Shown here piece after piece: positions 24,920 through 38,136 of a stretch of DNA of 64,000 nucleotides. The stretch spans positions 1 through 64,000 of the forward strand of contig NZ_JAUYFU010000026.1 in NCBI RefSeq assembly GCF_030689645.1. The letters run 5' to 3'. The stretch's first letter is position 1; each line of letters opens with the position of its first letter. Below the pieces are notes generated by a model. That model saw only the letters and a list, made by a program, of their open reading frames with translations. It was not told where the DNA came from and ran no database searches. This DNA is from Humidesulfovibrio sp. (GTDB lineage: Bacteria; Desulfobacterota; Desulfovibrionia; Desulfovibrionales; Desulfovibrionaceae). Made by a program: the position numbers and the translations under genes.

Positions 24920-25729
24920 ATGAACACGTCACTGAAGTCCACTGCCCAACTCGGCCTGGCCCTGGTTCTGGCTCTTTCAGCCGGAATCCTGGTGTACCAA
25001 TGGCTTCGGACCGCCGCATCCCCAGGGCAGGCCCAGGTGCAGCAGACCGCACAACTGGTGGTGGCCGCGCGCAACATCCCCGCAGGAACGCGGCTTGAGC
25101 CTGCCATGCTTCGGACCGTGGACTATCCCGCCAGCCTGCTGCCGGAGCAGCGATACGCCTCTGCGCAGGAACTGGCTGGCCGCATGCTGGCCACCGGCGT
25201 CAGCGCCAACGAACCCATCACCCCGTCCAGGCTCACCGGCGAGGCCGGAGCAGGCGGCATCAGCGCGGTCATCACCCCCGGCAAGCGGGCCATGGCGGTC
25301 CGCGGCAACAAGGTCATGGGCCTTGCCGGATTCATCCGCCCAGGCAACATGGTGGATGTTCTGGTGACGCTGGCCCTGGACGAGAACTCCAAGCGGAACA
25401 CGACCAAGGTGGTGCTGGAGAACATTCCCGTGTTGGCGACCGGCACCCAGATGACCACGGACAAGGAAGAATCACCTTCACAGGTGGACATTTACACCCT
25501 GGAACTGACCCCGGAGGAGAGCGAAAAGCTTGCTCTGGCATCGACCCAGGGAACGCTGCACTTCGCGCTGCGCAACGCTTCGGACACGGAGATCGTGCTC
25601 ACCGACGGGGCTGACGCCAAGTCAGCCATGGCGTCGTACCGAACACGACGCGTGGCCCAGGCCCCTGGCGGCACAGGCATCACCGTGGAGCTCATCAACG
25701 GCGCACAGCGCACTAAGGTAAGCTTCTAG
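24920..25729 (+). CDS. cpaB: Tad pilus assembly protein CpaB/RcpC
   Basis: Protein of 269 residues with an N-terminal membrane anchor (LGLALVLALSAGILVYQWL), a SAF-type domain (VVAARNIPAGTRLEPAMLRTVDYPA) and the CpaB core (MAVRGNKVMGLAGFIRPGNMVDVLVTL). It acts in the periplasm beside the secretin. The start at 24920 follows GAGGGGGA; the longer in-frame ORF would overlap tadV. Confidence 0.92.
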   Translation: MNTSLKSTAQLGLALVLALSAGILVYQWLRTAASPGQAQVQQTAQLVVAARNIPAGTRLEPAMLRTVDYPASLLPEQRYASAQELAGRMLATGVSANEPITPSRLTGEAGAGGISAVITPGKRAMAVRGNKVMGLAGFIRPGNMVDVLVTLALDENSKRNTTKVVLENIPVLATGTQMTTDKEESPSQVDIYTLELTPEESEKLALASTQGTLHFALRNASDTEIVLTDGADAKSAMASYRTRRVAQAPGGTGITVELINGAQRTKVSF

Positions 25730-25745
25730 AAAGGCAGGTCGCATC

Positions 25746-27173
25746 ATGAACGCCACGTCGAGCATTCTCGCAGCAGCACTCATATCCCTGGTTCTTGCGG
25801 GCCAGGCTCTGGCGCAGCCGCCTCCCCAGGCGCAGGCCGCCAAGGTCAACATAAGCCAGACCAATCCGCCCCTGGAGCTCACGGTCGGCAAGTCCATCGT
25901 TCTGACCAGCGACCAGGACATCCGCCGGATCTCCCTGGCCTCGCCCGATTCCGTCGATGTGCTCCTGCTCTCCCAGCGCCAAGTGTACCTGACTGGCAAG
26001 GCTCCCGGCGCAACGAACCTGACCCTCTGGGGGCCGGGCGACGCAGTCATGGCCGTGTACGACCTGAATGTCACGCCCGACCAGTCGCAGCTCAAGAACA
26101 TGATCTTCACCGTGCTGCCCAACGAGCGCGGCATCCGCGTATCCAGCAGCGGCCGCAACATCATCCTTTCGGGCCATGTGTCCAGCGCCACCCGCATGGC
26201 GGCGGCAGTCTCCCTCGCCGAAACCGTGACCCCGGGCAAGGTGCAGAACCTCATGAGCGTCGGCGGCGTGCAGCAGGTCATGCTCGAGGTTCGCATCGCC
26301 GAGATGAGCCGCACGGTGCTCCAGCGCTTCGGCATCAATTTCAACCTCATGACCGGCGGCAACGCCGTCCAGTCCATGCTCGGCGGGCTCACCAAGCTCT
26401 CCGGCGGCGTCATGACCCCCACGGACAACATCGGGGCCATCGTCACGCCCAACCTCGGCAGCTCCGCATCGCTCACAGCCTTCATCGACGCCCTGAAGGC
26501 CAACGGACTGGTCAAGGTGCTGGCCGAGCCGAATCTCATCTGCCTTTCCGGAAAGTCGGCCAGCTTCCTGGCCGGCGGCGAAATCCCCATCCCCATCCCC
26601 CAGGGCCTGGGCACCGTGGCCATCGAGTACAAGCCCTTCGGCGTGGGCCTCAACTTCACGCCCATCGTGCTTGATTCGGGCCGCATCAGCATCCAGGTGA
26701 ACCCCGAGGTCTCAGAGCTGGACAGCTCCCTCGGCGTCACCATCAACAGCTGGCAAATCCCCGGCCTGACCACCCGCCGGGTAAGCACCACCATCGAACT
26801 GGGGAACGGCCAGAGCTTCGCCATCGCCGGGCTCATCAAGGACACCTCCCGCGAGTCCATCAACAAGTACCCCGGCCTGGGCGACCTGCCGGTTCTCGGA
26901 GCGCTGTTCCGCAGCAGCGAGTACCGCAAGAACGAGACCGAACTGGTGATCATCGTCACCCCGCACCTGGTGAAGCCCCTGGACATGGCCCAGCAGACGC
27001 TGCCCACGGACGGGTTCCGCGAGCCCACCCCCTCCGAGTTTTTCGGCAAGGGCGAGATGGAAGGCAAGGCCGACGCAGGGCAAAAGCCCAGCCAGCGGCC
27101 CGCGCCCAGCAAGAACGACACGTCTTCCCGCACCGGCGGCAGCGCTGAAACAGCCGCGCCGCAGGCTCAGTAG
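25746..27173 (+). CDS. cpaC: Tad outer-membrane secretin CpaC/RcpA
   Basis: Secretin of 475 residues forming the outer-membrane channel. A signal peptide (ILAAALISLVLAGQALAQ) is followed by the pilus-secretin N domain (ELTVGKSIVLTSDQDIRRISLASPDSVDV), a BON-like segment and the secretin core. The core motif VKVLAEPNLICLSGKSASFLAGGEIPIP and the terminal GDLPVLGALFRS...ETELVIIVTPHLV are typical. The C-terminal tail after residue 430 is low-complexity and polar. It follows cpaB by 16 bp. Confidence 0.95.
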   Translation: MNATSSILAAALISLVLAGQALAQPPPQAQAAKVNISQTNPPLELTVGKSIVLTSDQDIRRISLASPDSVDVLLLSQRQVYLTGKAPGATNLTLWGPGDAVMAVYDLNVTPDQSQLKNMIFTVLPNERGIRVSSSGRNIILSGHVSSATRMAAAVSLAETVTPGKVQNLMSVGGVQQVMLEVRIAEMSRTVLQRFGINFNLMTGGNAVQSMLGGLTKLSGGVMTPTDNIGAIVTPNLGSSASLTAFIDALKANGLVKVLAEPNLICLSGKSASFLAGGEIPIPIPQGLGTVAIEYKPFGVGLNFTPIVLDSGRISIQVNPEVSELDSSLGVTINSWQIPGLTTRRVSTTIELGNGQSFAIAGLIKDTSRESINKYPGLGDLPVLGALFRSSEYRKNETELVIIVTPHLVKPLDMAQQTLPTDGFREPTPSEFFGKGEMEGKADAGQKPSQRPAPSKNDTSSRTGGSAETAAPQAQ

Positions 27174-27189
27174 CCAAGGAGTGTTGACC

Positions 27190-27474
27190 ATGAACATGCG
27201 CACCGCTCTCATCCTGGCCCTGCTGACGGCTCTCGCCGCTGGCTGCGCCGCCGAAAGGCCGCCCCTGGCGGACACGTGGGGACTCTCTGTGCGAATGGCG
27301 GTGGAGAACCAGAAGCTCGACCCGGCACCGGCCAGCCTTGAGCCTGTGACGGGCCTGGACGGCGCGTACGTCCAGGGCGCCATGGACGCCTACCGCAAGA
27401 GTTCCACACCGGACGCCAGACAGGACACGGCCAAGGCCATTGACACCATCGTCGTCACAAAGGGGGGAAAGTGA
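27190..27474 (+). CDS. Small Tad-locus lipoprotein
   Basis: Protein of 94 residues with a lipoprotein signal peptide (ALILALLTALAAGC, lipobox Cys near residue 18). The mature part has TWGLSVRMAVENQKLDP and GLDGAYVQGAMDAYRKS. This resembles small lipoproteins encoded in Tad loci elsewhere, which share a xxGxAVRxxxxxQxxxP and GLDGxxAxxAxxxY pattern. It may be a secretin pilotin or outer-membrane accessory. The ATG at 27190 follows AAGGAG; GTG at 27181 is in frame but lies in the ribosome-site region. The stop overlaps the next start by one base. Confidence 0.82.
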   Translation: MNMRTALILALLTALAAGCAAERPPLADTWGLSVRMAVENQKLDPAPASLEPVTGLDGAYVQGAMDAYRKSSTPDARQDTAKAIDTIVVTKGGK

Positions 27475-27881
27475 TGTCCTCTCAACAACCACACACGCAC
27501 CGCAGCGCCCAGGCAGGCAACATCTCGGTCGAGGCCGCGTTTCTGCTGCCGATCCTGATGGTCCTTGTTTTGGCCTTCATCGACATCAGCAGGTATTATT
27601 GGACCCATACAGTTGTCAGCTCTGCCTCAGCCGAGGCAGCACGCCTGGCCGTCCTGTTCGAACCCGCCGACAGCGCCGTCACCGCCTGCGCCGTAAACCG
27701 CGTGCGCAACGGCGGCATCAGCGCCGTCCCCACGGTGCAGATCGGGCAGAGAGCAGCAAACCAGCCGGTCAGCGTCACCGTGAGCGTCGGCTTCGATTTT
27801 CTGACCCTGTCCCAGATCTCCCCTGACATCCTGGGCCATCGGACCATCTCCGCCACCTCGGTGATGATCCACCAGCCCTAA
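27474..27881 (+). CDS. tadE: TadE-family pseudopilin
   Basis: Protein of 135 residues with a polar leader, then the TadE motif GNISVEAAFLLPILMVLVLAFIDISRYYW, a prepilin-like segment with the conserved Glu. A periplasmic region of beta strands follows. TadE-like proteins are processed by the TadV peptidase and are needed for Flp pilus assembly. AGGGGGG precedes ATG 27474; GTG 27471 is an alternative. It is 12 bp ahead of a second TadE-like gene. Confidence 0.88.
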   Translation: MSSQQPHTHRSAQAGNISVEAAFLLPILMVLVLAFIDISRYYWTHTVVSSASAEAARLAVLFEPADSAVTACAVNRVRNGGISAVPTVQIGQRAANQPVSVTVSVGFDFLTLSQISPDILGHRTISATSVMIHQP

Positions 27882-27892
27882 GGAGGCTCGCC

Positions 27893-28282
27893 ATGAACGA
27901 CAACCGCAACAGCCAAAACGGGTCCGCGACTCTGGAGTTCGCGCTGGGCGTGGCTCTTGTGCTCATGCCCCTGCTCCTTGGGATGGTGGACTTCAGCCGC
28001 TACCTGAGCGTTGACCACACCATTTCACGCGCCGCCCACGAGGGAGCCTTCATGGCCGCCCGCGGCGCAGACCCCTCGCAGACGGTGCGCAACTATGTAA
28101 GCCAGGCCGGTCTCGACGCCGCCAAGGTCACGGTGAGCACCAGCCCGCCCCTGCTGACCTCGACCAGAGGTGAAGCCATGAAGGTGACCGTGAGCTACGA
28201 CCTGACCAGCTACGCGCTGGTTTCGTGGGGCGCCCTGTTTCCGCAGGGGATAAGCGCCGCGGCCATCGCCCGGCACGAATAG
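27893..28282 (+). CDS. tadF: TadE/TadF-family pseudopilin
   Basis: Protein of 129 residues with the pseudopilin start NGSATLEFALGVALVLMPLLLGMVDFSRYL and a short periplasmic domain (KVTVSYDLTSYALVSWG). AGGAGG precedes the ATG. It is a paralogue of the preceding gene, as usual for the TadE/TadF pair; the assignment to TadF rather than a second TadE is by order. Confidence 0.85.
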   Translation: MNDNRNSQNGSATLEFALGVALVLMPLLLGMVDFSRYLSVDHTISRAAHEGAFMAARGADPSQTVRNYVSQAGLDAAKVTVSTSPPLLTSTRGEAMKVTVSYDLTSYALVSWGALFPQGISAAAIARHE

Positions 28283-28296
28283 CCAGGAGGCACGCA

Positions 28297-29484
28297 ATGA
28301 ATGCGAACACTTTGCGCAATCTGTACCGCGATGAGCGGGGAGTGACCGGCGTCATCATGGCGCTGCTCCTCGTCGCCCTGGCGGGCATAGCCGCGCTGGC
28401 GGTGGACATGGCGTCCATGCATGTGCGCCGCAGCAGCCTGCAGACATCCGCGGACGCCGCAGCCATGGCCGGAGCCAATGGCCTCATCTCCTACGGCAAC
28501 GACCTGACCAAGGTTCGGGCCCTGATGCTGGACTATGCCCGCAGAAATCTGGACAGCCAGGACGCCCCGACCGTGGCCGTCCAGGAAGCGGACATAATTT
28601 TCTACAAGAACGGCGCGCCCGACACCCAGTCGCCCAACCAGGTGGAGGTCACCGTGCGCCGCGCCAAGTCCCGCAGCAACCCCGTGAACCTGTTCTTCGG
28701 ACGGGCCGTGAACGTCAATCAGGCGGATCTTTCGGCCTCGGCGCGGGCTGGCGTCATCAACGCAGCGTCCAGCAAGTGCCTCAAGCCCTGGTCCGTGGCC
28801 ACCAAGTTCACCTGGAACGACCACGCGGACACGGCGAACTCCGGCTATTCCGGCAATGGCGTGCTTGATGTGGCCAGTGCGGCTGAGATGGGCTCGATTC
28901 AGGTGCAGGGTTATGGCGCAGCCGATCTTGGCACCCAGGTGCTCCTGAAGGTGGGCGACCCCCAGTACACCATCGTGCCCAGCCAATACAACGCCATCAC
29001 CTACCCGCCGCTGGACAAGGGTGCTCCCGTCTCCGGCGCTTCGGAATACAGGACCAACATCGCCGGGTGCGAGGGCTCGAACGTGACGGTTGTCGAACCT
29101 GGAGACAGGCTGCAGACCGAGCCCGGCAACATGACAGGCCCCACCCGGCAAGGCATGGACGATCTGCTGGCCCAGGATCCCGGAGCCTATTGGGACACCG
29201 GCACACGCTCCATCAAGGGCAGCTCGTACAAGGATCCGCAACTGAGCCCCCGCGTGGTGCTCATCCCCTTCTACAACCCGGCGGAGCCGCCGATATCAGG
29301 CCGCAGCTACGTCACCGTGCACCAGCTCGGCGCGGTGTTCATCGAAGGCATCGACAACAAGGGCGATGTGACAGGCAGATTCATCAAGACCGTTCCGCAT
29401 TCGCCCAAGGACACGGGAACAGGCAACGGCATGCTCTCCGTGGCCAGGCTCATCGAGGACTCCAGCCGCGGCGCTGGCAAGTAG
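28297..29484 (+). CDS. tadG: TadG-like pilus assembly protein
   Basis: Protein of 395 residues. The N-terminus DERGVTGVIMALLLVALAGIAALAVDMASMHVRRSSLQTSADAAAMAG is the Tad/TadG membrane-anchor domain. The long extracytoplasmic part includes a Cys pair (KCLKPW and AGCEGS) and VILIPFYNP-like strands, but no evident von Willebrand A MIDAS motif, which full-size TadG proteins often have. AGGAGG precedes the ATG at 28297; the longer in-frame ORF is rejected because it overlaps tadF. Confidence 0.86.
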   Translation: MNANTLRNLYRDERGVTGVIMALLLVALAGIAALAVDMASMHVRRSSLQTSADAAAMAGANGLISYGNDLTKVRALMLDYARRNLDSQDAPTVAVQEADIIFYKNGAPDTQSPNQVEVTVRRAKSRSNPVNLFFGRAVNVNQADLSASARAGVINAASSKCLKPWSVATKFTWNDHADTANSGYSGNGVLDVASAAEMGSIQVQGYGAADLGTQVLLKVGDPQYTIVPSQYNAITYPPLDKGAPVSGASEYRTNIAGCEGSNVTVVEPGDRLQTEPGNMTGPTRQGMDDLLAQDPGAYWDTGTRSIKGSSYKDPQLSPRVVLIPFYNPAEPPISGRSYVTVHQLGAVFIEGIDNKGDVTGRFIKTVPHSPKDTGTGNGMLSVARLIEDSSRGAGK

Positions 29485-29501
29485 GAACAAGGGAGGCAGC
29501 C

Positions 29502-30695
29502 ATGGCAGCGCAAAAGGCGACAGTCGTCATCCAGACCACCAGCGAAAGCCTGCGGAACGAGCTTGCCGCGGCCATTGGCAGCAATTCCAGCATCGAGGTG
29601 CTGCAGCCCGCCGCCGCGCCAAGGGCCGACGCTGTGCTCCTGCCCATCGGCCCGGACGCCCTGGCGGACATCGCCCTGGCCGGGCGCATGCTGCAGGAAG
29701 GCCGTGCGCGCCAGATCATCCTGGTCGGCCCGGCCCCGAGCCCGGAAATGCTGCTGGCGGCCATGCACGCAGGCATTGGCGAATACCTGCCAGAGCCCCT
29801 GCAACCGGCCGGTCTGACAACGGCTCTGGAGCGCCTGCGCTCCCGCAGCGGCAAGCCCCTCGCCGCCGCCGAAGCCCAAAGCGGGCGCACCATCCTCGTG
29901 CTCGGCTCCAAGGGCGGCGTGGGCACCACGACAATCGCCGTGAACTTGGCCGACGGCATGCACAGGCTGTGCGCCGCACCCACAGCCCTCATCGACCTGG
30001 CGCAGCCCCAGGGAGACGCCCCGATTTTTCTGGACTTGGACCACGCCTACACCTGGGCCGATGTGGCGGCCAACATGAGCCGCCTTGACGCCACCTATCT
30101 GGAGAGCGTCATGGCCCGCCACCACTCCGGCCTGGCCGTGCTCGCCGCACCCGGATACAGCGCTGAACCGACCATGAACCCGGCGGTGCTGCGCCAGATC
30201 CTCGCGCTCATGCGCGGCATGTACGCCTTTGTGGTCATCGACGCGGGCACCGGGCAGGACGACGCGGCCCTGGAGGCTCTGGAACTGGCGGACGAAGTGC
30301 TGCTGGTGCTTGATCTTTCCCTGCCTTGCCTTGCGCGCGCCAAGCGTTTTCTGGAGGCCGTGCGCTCCAGCCAGCCTGAACTGGCGGCCAAGATCCGGCT
30401 CGTGGCCAACCGCAAGGCCTCCGACTCGGACATCGGCATTGGCGAGGCCGAGGGCATCCTCAGGACCAGCGTTTCCTGGTCCGTGCTGAACGACTACAAG
30501 ACCGCGCTCACAGCCATCAACCAGGGCAAGACCCTGGCGGAAACAGACCCAAGGTCGGACATCGCCAGAGGCGTTGCGGCCATTGCGCGCGACCTGGCGA
30601 AGAGCACCCCGGCAGAGCCCGACAGCTTCGGTTCCCTCTGGTCACGGCTACGCAACATGCCGCTGGGCTTCAATCTCGCCCGGCGCAACGGATGA
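29502..30695 (+). CDS. cpaE: CpaE/TadZ-like pilus localisation ATPase
   Basis: Protein of 397 residues. The N-terminal 120 residues form an atypical receiver-like domain ([20 protein letters not shown], then [16 protein letters not shown]). The C-terminal part is a MinD/ParA-family ATPase with [19 protein letters not shown], where the usual P-loop Lys-Ser is Thr-Thr, as in other CpaE proteins. It directs the pilus machine to its cell site. GGGAGG precedes ATG 29502. It ends one base before the GATG segment in which cpaF begins. Confidence 0.92.
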   Translation: MAAQKATVVIQTTSESLRNELAAAIGSNSSIEVLQPAAAPRADAVLLPIGPDALADIALAGRMLQEGRARQIILVGPAPSPEMLLAAMHAGIGEYLPEPLQPAGLTTALERLRSRSGKPLAAAEAQSGRTILVLGSKGGVGTTTIAVNLADGMHRLCAAPTALIDLAQPQGDAPIFLDLDHAYTWADVAANMSRLDATYLESVMARHHSGLAVLAAPGYSAEPTMNPAVLRQILALMRGMYAFVVIDAGTGQDDAALEALELADEVLLVLDLSLPCLARAKRFLEAVRSSQPELAAKIRLVANRKASDSDIGIGEAEGILRTSVSWSVLNDYKTALTAINQGKTLAETDPRSDIARGVAAIARDLAKSTPAEPDSFGSLWSRLRNMPLGFNLARRNG

Positions 30696-30703
30696 GGTGC
30701 GCC

Positions 30704-32098
30704 ATGGACCTTGCTGCACGACTTCAAAGAAGCGCCACGCCTCGAAGCATCCCGCTGGCCACGGACCCCATGCCCACCCCCGCGCCCGTGCGCGCGGAAA
30801 CGCGCCAAACCCCGGCAGCAGACCAATACCACGAGATCAAGAACCGCATCCACGACCGGCTCATCGACGTGCTGGACCTGGCCCTGCTCGACACGCTCTC
30901 ACCGGACGAGATGCACCAGGAAGTCGCCCGGGTGGTGGAACGCATCCTGTGGGATGAATTCGCCCAGGAACCGCTCAACGCCTCGGAGCGCAAGACGCTG
31001 CTGCGCGAGATCCAGGACGAGGTGCTGGGCCTGGGGCCTTTGGAGCCGTTCATCAAGGACCCCACGGTCAACGACATCCTGGTCAACGGCTACCGCAACA
31101 TCTACGTCGAGCGCCGGGGCATTCTGGAGCGGGCGGATGCCCGGTTCAAGGATGACGACCACCTTCGCAAGATCATCGACCGCATCGTGTCCCGCGTGGG
31201 CCGCCGGGTGGACGAATCCTCGCCCATGGTGGACGCGCGCCTGGCCGACGGCTCCCGCGTCAACGCCATCATCCCGCCGCTGGCCATCGACGGCCCGGCC
31301 CTTTCCATCCGCAAGTTCTCCAAGGACCCGCTGGAGCTGGACGACCTGATCCGCTTCGGCGCTCTGCCCCCCCACGTGGGCGAGGTTCTGCAAGGCATCG
31401 TGCGCTGCAGCCTGAACGTGCTCATCTCCGGCGGAACCGGCTCCGGCAAGACCACCATGCTCAACGTGCTTTCGCGCTTCATCCCCGAGGAGGAGCGCAT
31501 CGTCACCATCGAGGACGCTGCGGAGCTTCAGCTCAAGCAGGCCCATGTGGTTCGCCTGGAAACCAGGCCCATGAACATCGAAGGACGCGGAGAAGTGACC
31601 CAGCGCGAGCTGGTCAAGAACTGCCTGCGCATGCGGCCGGACCGCATCATCATCGGCGAAGTGCGCGGGGCCGAGGCCCTGGACATGCTCCAGGCCATGA
31701 ACACCGGTCACGACGGATCGCTGGCCACCATCCACGCCAACACCCCCCGCGACGCCCTCATGCGCCTGGAGACCATGGTCGCCATGTCGGGGCTGAACAT
31801 CTCGGACGTGTCGCTCAAGCGCTACATAAGCTCGGCCATCGACGTCATCATCCAGGTCTCCCGCCTCATGGACGGGACGCGCAAGGTCATAAGCTTCCAG
31901 GAGATCACTGGAATGGAAGGCGAGATGATCACCATGCAGGAGATCTTCGCCTACGAGCAGTCCGGCCTGGACAGCCAGGGCAAGGTCCAGGGGCGGTTCG
32001 TGTCGCGCGGGATCCGGCCCAAGTTCTCCGACCGGCTGGCGGCCCATGGCGTCACCCTGGACCAGCACCTCTTCACCCCCCTTGGCGGGGCCTCATAA
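30704..32098 (+). CDS. cpaF: Tad pilus assembly ATPase CpaF/TadA
   Basis: Hexameric secretion ATPase of the VirB11/PilT family, 464 residues. An N-terminal helical domain ([44 protein letters not shown]) is followed by Walker [12 protein letters not shown] near residue 247, the Asp/Glu box EDAAELQL, Walker [16 protein letters not shown] and the His box [13 protein letters not shown]. It drives pilus extension in the cytoplasm. ATG 30704 is preferred because GAGGTG precedes it; ATG 30692 is four codons upstream. Confidence 0.95.
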   Translation: MDLAARLQRSATPRSIPLATDPMPTPAPVRAETRQTPAADQYHEIKNRIHDRLIDVLDLALLDTLSPDEMHQEVARVVERILWDEFAQEPLNASERKTLLREIQDEVLGLGPLEPFIKDPTVNDILVNGYRNIYVERRGILERADARFKDDDHLRKIIDRIVSRVGRRVDESSPMVDARLADGSRVNAIIPPLAIDGPALSIRKFSKDPLELDDLIRFGALPPHVGEVLQGIVRCSLNVLISGGTGSGKTTMLNVLSRFIPEEERIVTIEDAAELQLKQAHVVRLETRPMNIEGRGEVTQRELVKNCLRMRPDRIIIGEVRGAEALDMLQAMNTGHDGSLATIHANTPRDALMRLETMVAMSGLNISDVSLKRYISSAIDVIIQVSRLMDGTRKVISFQEITGMEGEMITMQEIFAYEQSGLDSQGKVQGRFVSRGIRPKFSDRLAAHGVTLDQHLFTPLGGAS

Positions 32099-32108
32099 GG
32101 AGGCGGCC

Positions 32109-33074
32109 ATGCCTCTGCTCATCGCCGTTCTCGCCACCCTGGCCGTTCTTCTCCTGTGCCTGTTCCTGCTCGGCGTGGCCCAGTCTGGCTCCACCGAACG
32201 CCGCCAGCGCGTGGACTCCAGACTCGCTGCCCTGGCCATGGCTGGCCCGGATGTTTCGACCCAGGACATCGTCCGCCGCACCGTCTACAGTGAGGTGCCC
32301 TGGCTCCACCGCTTCCTGTCCGGGCTCAACTGGACGCGCGCCTTCGACAAGTCCCTGCGCCAGGCCGGCATCAAGGGATTCGCCGGGGTTTACATCCTCG
32401 CGGCGGCGCTGATCTTCTGCGTCACCCTGGCCCTCATCCAGCTCATCACCGGCTCGATTCTGGCCGGAATCATCGGCGGCCTGGCCCTGTGCCCCGCGCC
32501 CTTCCTGCGGGTGCGTAGGCAGCGGGCCAAGCGCATGGCGGCCTTCGGGCGCCAACTGCCCGACGCCCTGGATCTCATCGCCCGCGCGCTCAAGGCCGGC
32601 AACACGTTCTCCGGCGGCATGCGCATGGTGGCAGACGAGTTCCCCGACCCCATCGGACCGGAGTTCGGCATCACCCTGGACGAGATCAATTTCGGCGTGG
32701 ACACGGGAAAGGCCCTGGAAAGCATGCTGAGCCGCGTGGACTGCCCGGATTTGCGGTTCTTCGTGGTTTCGGTGAACATCCAGCGCGAAACGGGCGGCAA
32801 CCTGTCTGAGATCGTCGGCAACACCGCCAGCCTCATCCGCGAACGCTTCAAGCTGCTTGGCCGGGTCCGCATCCTTTCCGCCGAGGGCAGGCTCTCGGCC
32901 ATGGTGCTTCTGGCCATGCCCTTCGCCATCGCTTTCGTCATCTACCTGATCAACCCGGACTACATGTCGCTGCTGTTCACCGAGCCCCTGGGCCGGATGC
33001 TGATCGCCGCAAACCTGGTGCTCATGGCCATCGGCACCCTGTGCATCCGCAAGATGGTCAACTTCCGAATCTAG
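32109..33074 (+). CDS. tadB: Tad inner-membrane platform protein TadB
   Basis: Protein of 321 residues with an N-terminal membrane helix (LLIAVLATLAVLLLCLFLLGVA), a second hydrophobic pair and the T2SF domain (FGRQLPDALDLIARALKAGNTFSGGMRMVADEFPDPIGPEFG). Two C-terminal helices follow. It pairs with TadC and CpaF in the inner membrane. AAGGAGG precedes the ATG, overlapping the cpaF stop region. Confidence 0.93.
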   Translation: MPLLIAVLATLAVLLLCLFLLGVAQSGSTERRQRVDSRLAALAMAGPDVSTQDIVRRTVYSEVPWLHRFLSGLNWTRAFDKSLRQAGIKGFAGVYILAAALIFCVTLALIQLITGSILAGIIGGLALCPAPFLRVRRQRAKRMAAFGRQLPDALDLIARALKAGNTFSGGMRMVADEFPDPIGPEFGITLDEINFGVDTGKALESMLSRVDCPDLRFFVVSVNIQRETGGNLSEIVGNTASLIRERFKLLGRVRILSAEGRLSAMVLLAMPFAIAFVIYLINPDYMSLLFTEPLGRMLIAANLVLMAIGTLCIRKMVNFRI

Positions 33075-33082
33075 GAGGCTCT

Positions 33083-34045
33083 ATGAACGCCGGTACGCTC
33101 ATCCCCTTCGCCGCCTCCACCCTGGCCTTCGCGGCAGTGCTGCTTTTGGCCCTGGGCCTGCGCAACGCCCGGCGCGGCAGCGCGCACAGCGCGCAGCTTC
33201 AGGGCAAGATCGCCCGCCTTGGCGGCGGTTCCCTGTACCAAACCGGCCACCCGGCCCCGATGACGCAAATGTCACAGCGCGTGCAAAGGCTGTTTCAGGG
33301 ACTCGGGCGTTTCCTGGGCCCCAAGGGACAGGAGGACGTCGACCAGGTGCGGCAGAGCCTCATGCGCGCGGGCCTGCGCAAGCAAAACGCCGCATTGATC
33401 TTCCACGGGTCCAAGGCTGTTCTAGCCCTGGCGCCGCCAGTTCTCTTCCTCGGCGTGGCGCTTTTGCTGCCCAAGACGCCCAGCACCCAGGTCATGGTCA
33501 TCGGCGCTCTGGCCCTGGCCCTTGCAGGCAACTACCTGCCCAACGCCTGGCTGCGCAGCAAGGTGGCCGAGCGCCGGAACCAGCTGCTGTGCGAACTGCC
33601 GGACGCCCTGGACCTGCTCGTGGTCTGCGTGGAGTCCGGCATGGGACTCGACCAGGCCATACACCGGGTGAGTGAAGAGTTGATGTCCACGGCCCCGGGC
33701 ATCTGCGGCGAACTGCGCACCATGACCTTGGAGATGCGCGCAGGGCGTCAGCGCCAGCAAAGCCTCAAGGACCTGGCGGAACGCACCGGGCTGGAGGATG
33801 TGCAGAGCCTGGTGACCCTGCTCATCCAGGCGGACCTGTTCGGCATCAGCGTGGCCCGGACGCTGCGCGTGTATTCGGAGACCCTGCGCACCGGCCGCTT
33901 CCAGCGCGCCGAGGAGATGGCCGCCAAGCTGCCTACCAAGCTCATGTTCCCGCTCATCGTGTGCATCTTCCCGGCCCTGCTCGTGGTCATCATGGGTCCG
34001 GCGGCCATCCAGCTCATGCAAGTGTTCAGCCGCATGGGGCAGTAA
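33083..34045 (+). CDS. tadC: Tad inner-membrane platform protein TadC
   Basis: Protein of 320 residues with the same T2SF fold as TadB (LLCELPDALDLLVVCVESGMGLDQAIHRVSEEL, then ADLFGISVARTLRVYSETLR) and hydrophobic helices at both ends. It is the last structural gene of the pilus locus. AGGAGG precedes the ATG 9 bp after tadB. The hybrid histidine kinase gene begins 105 bp downstream. Confidence 0.93.
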   Translation: MNAGTLIPFAASTLAFAAVLLLALGLRNARRGSAHSAQLQGKIARLGGGSLYQTGHPAPMTQMSQRVQRLFQGLGRFLGPKGQEDVDQVRQSLMRAGLRKQNAALIFHGSKAVLALAPPVLFLGVALLLPKTPSTQVMVIGALALALAGNYLPNAWLRSKVAERRNQLLCELPDALDLLVVCVESGMGLDQAIHRVSEELMSTAPGICGELRTMTLEMRAGRQRQQSLKDLAERTGLEDVQSLVTLLIQADLFGISVARTLRVYSETLRTGRFQRAEEMAAKLPTKLMFPLIVCIFPALLVVIMGPAAIQLMQVFSRMGQ

Positions 34046-34149
34046 GTTCAGGCCGAAGCCACCGGGCACTTGTTTCGCCAGCCACAAGCATGGTAGCCTC
34101 GCGCGTGGCCCGGGGCACACGCCCCCGCACATATCGAGGAGGCCAAGCC

Positions 34150-35721
<1,572 letters not shown>

Positions 35722-35913
35722 ACTGCCTGAAGGAATCCCAATCCGCCCTGCCCGAGCCCGGCAGAGCAGGCCCCGCCTCGGCGCGAGTGTGCCGCCTGCC
35801 TTGCCGTTGCCCTTGCGCAATGCGAGGCGCCCGGCTATCCCAAGCCCTTGGCCGCATGGCCTGTGCGGCCCCGAGATACGCCGCTCGCTGTTTTTAACTC
35901 AAGGAAGCACCCA

Positions 35914-38061
<2,148 letters not shown>

Positions 38062-38081
38062 CAGGCTGCGGAGATCTGCGC

Positions 38082-38108
38082 AAGGGACCGGGTGCGCCCC
38101 GGCCCCTT
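38082..38108. terminator. Hairpin between convergent tex and BMP genes, possible terminator
   Basis: AAGGGACCGGG pairs with CCCCGGCCCCTT, one mismatch, four-base loop. It lacks a T-run on either side, so termination is uncertain, but its place between convergent stops is suggestive. Confidence 0.4.
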
Positions 38109-38136
38109 GGCCTGAAGTCTGTGGAAGAGCGCGGGC